DNA from: Microbacterium sp. USTB-Y
GTDB lineage: Bacteria; Actinomycetota; Actinomycetes; Actinomycetales; Microbacteriaceae
Assembly: GCF_023703415.1 (NCBI RefSeq)
Contig: NZ_JAGMTU010000005.1
Coordinates: 62,001-126,000, forward strand
DNA length: 64,000 nt
Direction: 5' to 3'
Position 1 is the first letter of the stretch. Each line of letters opens with the position of its first letter. Of this stretch, positions 62,759 to 64,000 are shown piece after piece. The notes below the pieces were generated by a model, which saw only the letters and a list, made by a program, of their open reading frames with translations, was not told the DNA's origin and searched no databases. Made by a program: the position numbers and the translations under genes.

Positions 62759-63975
62759 CGGTGGTCGTCCTTTCCTCGCGCTGCATCAGCGAGCACTCGT
62801 TCGATTCGGTCAATCCCGGATTCCCGGGCGAAATGACGCTGATAGGCATCCGCGGCCCTCGTCGCCATCTCCTGGCGTTCTGTCGTGCTGCTGGCGGCGG
62901 CCAGACGGAGGGCGTCCTCCAAAGATCTGACGTCCTCTGCCTCGGCGGTGAAGCCCACGTCATGGGCGTTGACGAACTCACGAACGTCGCCCTGCACAGT
63001 CGTCAGCACAGGCAGCCCGGCCGCCAGCACACCCTGGAACTTCGAGGGGATGGTTCCGCGGAAGACGGGCAGATCCTTCAGCGTGACGAGCGCGAAGTCG
63101 GTGCGATCGTGGATCTCGTGCATGCGTTCACGCGGTACCGGGTCCTGGAACACCACGTTGGTGACAGCCAACTCCCGCACAAGTTCGCGCAGGCTCTCGC
63201 GGGCAACACCATCACCCACGATCTCGAGACGCACACCGGCGTCGTTGGCGGCGTGGACGGCTCGGATCGCGGTGGCCAGATCCTGCATCTCTCCAACGTT
63301 GCCCGCGTAGACCACGCGCAACGGTTCTTCCGCTGGGGCAGGGCGTGAGCCGGCGGAGAGTCCGTTGCCGGACCAGTTGTAGACGAGTGATGTCGAAGCC
63401 TCGGGAGACCCTCGCTCAACCAGGGTCGAGACCATGGTCGGCGCGATGCCGATGACCGCTGCCGCCTTCCTGTACAAGACCCGCAACCACCCCGAGAGCA
63501 GGCGATCGACGATCCGGGCTCCGAGCCTGTCGCTCATCATCGAAGACCCGAGCACGGAGTCCGGCCACAGATCCTGCACGTGCAAGACAAAGGGCGCACC
63601 GAAAGTGGCCTTCCAGAGCCACGCGGGGAAGGCCGCTGTCATAGGAGTCGCGTAGACGTACACGACATCGATGCCCTTTGCGAAGCGCCGGGCCGTGACC
63701 GCGGAGAGCGCGAATGACACGTAGTTGGCGACACGCTTGACCGGGTTCTGGGAATGGTCCGTGAACATCGGAATCCGTAGCACGCTCAAGGCGCCCATCT
63801 GCTCCTGTGCCCGCCATCGCTGGCGGTAACCAGGGATCACCCGCCCCGACGGATAGTTCGGGAATCCAGTGAGCACCCGGACCTCATGACCACGTTCAGC
63901 CAGAGACTCGGCGACTTCCGCCGGAATCGGGACGGGCTCGGGGGTGAAGTACTGCGAGAGGACGAGGATCTTCAT
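62755..63975 (-). CDS. GT4 glycosyltransferase, WbuB-like (probable FucNAc transferase)
   Basis: A 406-residue GT-B enzyme. N-terminal MKILVLSQYFTPEPVPIPAEVAESLAERGHEVRVLTGFPNYPSG and HVQDLWPDSVLGSSMM, which are typical of the WbuB/fucosamine-type transferases. The donor domain has VVYAGNVGEMQDLATAIRAV and IPSKFQGVLAAGLPVLTTVQGDV. In E. coli loci WbuB-type enzymes accompany FucNAc genes, and here the gene leads directly into capE. It is the first visible gene of the capE-capF-capG-GT4-wzx run; the promoter may lie past the window edge. Confidence 0.88.
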   Translation of the reverse strand: MKILVLSQYFTPEPVPIPAEVAESLAERGHEVRVLTGFPNYPSGRVIPGYRQRWRAQEQMGALSVLRIPMFTDHSQNPVKRVANYVSFALSAVTARRFAKGIDVVYVYATPMTAAFPAWLWKATFGAPFVLHVQDLWPDSVLGSSMMSDRLGARIVDRLLSGWLRVLYRKAAAVIGIAPTMVSTLVERGSPEASTSLVYNWSGNGLSAGSRPAPAEEPLRVVYAGNVGEMQDLATAIRAVHAANDAGVRLEIVGDGVARESLRELVRELAVTNVVFQDPVPRERMHEIHDRTDFALVTLKDLPVFRGTIPSKFQGVLAAGLPVLTTVQGDVREFVNAHDVGFTAEAEDVRSLEDALRLAAASSTTERQEMATRAADAYQRHFARESGIDRIERVLADAARGKDDHR

Positions 63976-64000
63976 GAAGTGATGCTGCTTCCCACCACGC

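Overview
The window is high-GC DNA with dense, mostly GTG/ATG-started genes, ATGA/GTGA stop-start overlaps and many apparently leaderless promoters (TANNNT six or seven bases before the start codon). Together with the rplM-rpsI-glmM block and truA this points to an actinobacterium, most likely of the Microbacteriaceae (Microbacterium-like). No rRNA, tRNA, CRISPR array, prophage or intact insertion sequence was seen. The dominant content is cell-surface polysaccharide biosynthesis, arranged as two loci on either side of a ribosomal-protein/amino-sugar core.

Left edge (1-5.2 kb): a truncated GT2 glycosyltransferase divergent from a GtrA membrane protein, an AMP-forming acyl-CoA ligase, truA, an endonuclease/exonuclease/phosphatase-fold protein, and a 175-bp tandem repeat (about 2.8 copies) carrying internal palindromes.

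Locus 1 (5.2-38 kb): UDP-sugar 6-dehydrogenase; two membrane or secreted proteins of unknown function; a PASTA/NPCBM lipoprotein; a DUF4012 protein; a small Tat-type secreted protein; and a compact set made of a frameshifted PqqD-like gene, a nucleotidyltransferase, an HPr-kinase-like/PqqD fusion and a GT4. A Wzy/O-antigen-ligase-type polymerase follows. Then comes a co-directional, mostly overlapping 11-gene run (17.4-31.4 kb): Wzz/BY-kinase, GT2, epimerase, hexapeptide acyltransferase, CgeB-like GT, a predicted GT-B protein, a CMP-nonulosonate synthetase, a 748-residue CBS-NeuB-SAF-TIM-barrel fusion, a GT2-GT4 fusion, an ABC exporter and a GT11 fucosyltransferase. Opposing and flanking genes add a GT4, a GT4-GT2 fusion, a PIG-L deacetylase and two further GT4 enzymes. 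This locus probably makes a polymer containing a nonulosonic (sialic-type) acid, fucose and uronic acid.

Regulatory and surface region (38-45.5 kb): a large LuxR-type regulator, a secreted choice-of-anchor-G-like protein with a clear terminator, a second LuxR-type response regulator, a YdcF/SanA-like membrane protein, and an ECF sigma factor fused to a zinc-finger anti-sigma module, a membrane span and an extracellular domain.

Core (45.8-48.8 kb): rplM and rpsI behind a good promoter, then glmM (source of UDP-GlcNAc) and a VanZ-like protein.

Locus 2 (48.8 kb to the right edge, all minus strand): a second DUF4012 protein; a wbpB/wbpE/wbpD/wbpA-type set for UDP-2,3-diacetamido-glucuronic acid; a Wzy polymerase; a Wzx flippase; a GT4; a CapG/CapF/CapE set for UDP-N-acetyl-L-fucosamine; and a WbuB-like GT4. 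Both sugar pathways start from UDP-GlcNAc, the product line fed by the adjacent glmM. No phosphoglycosyltransferase that would start repeat-unit synthesis is visible for either locus.
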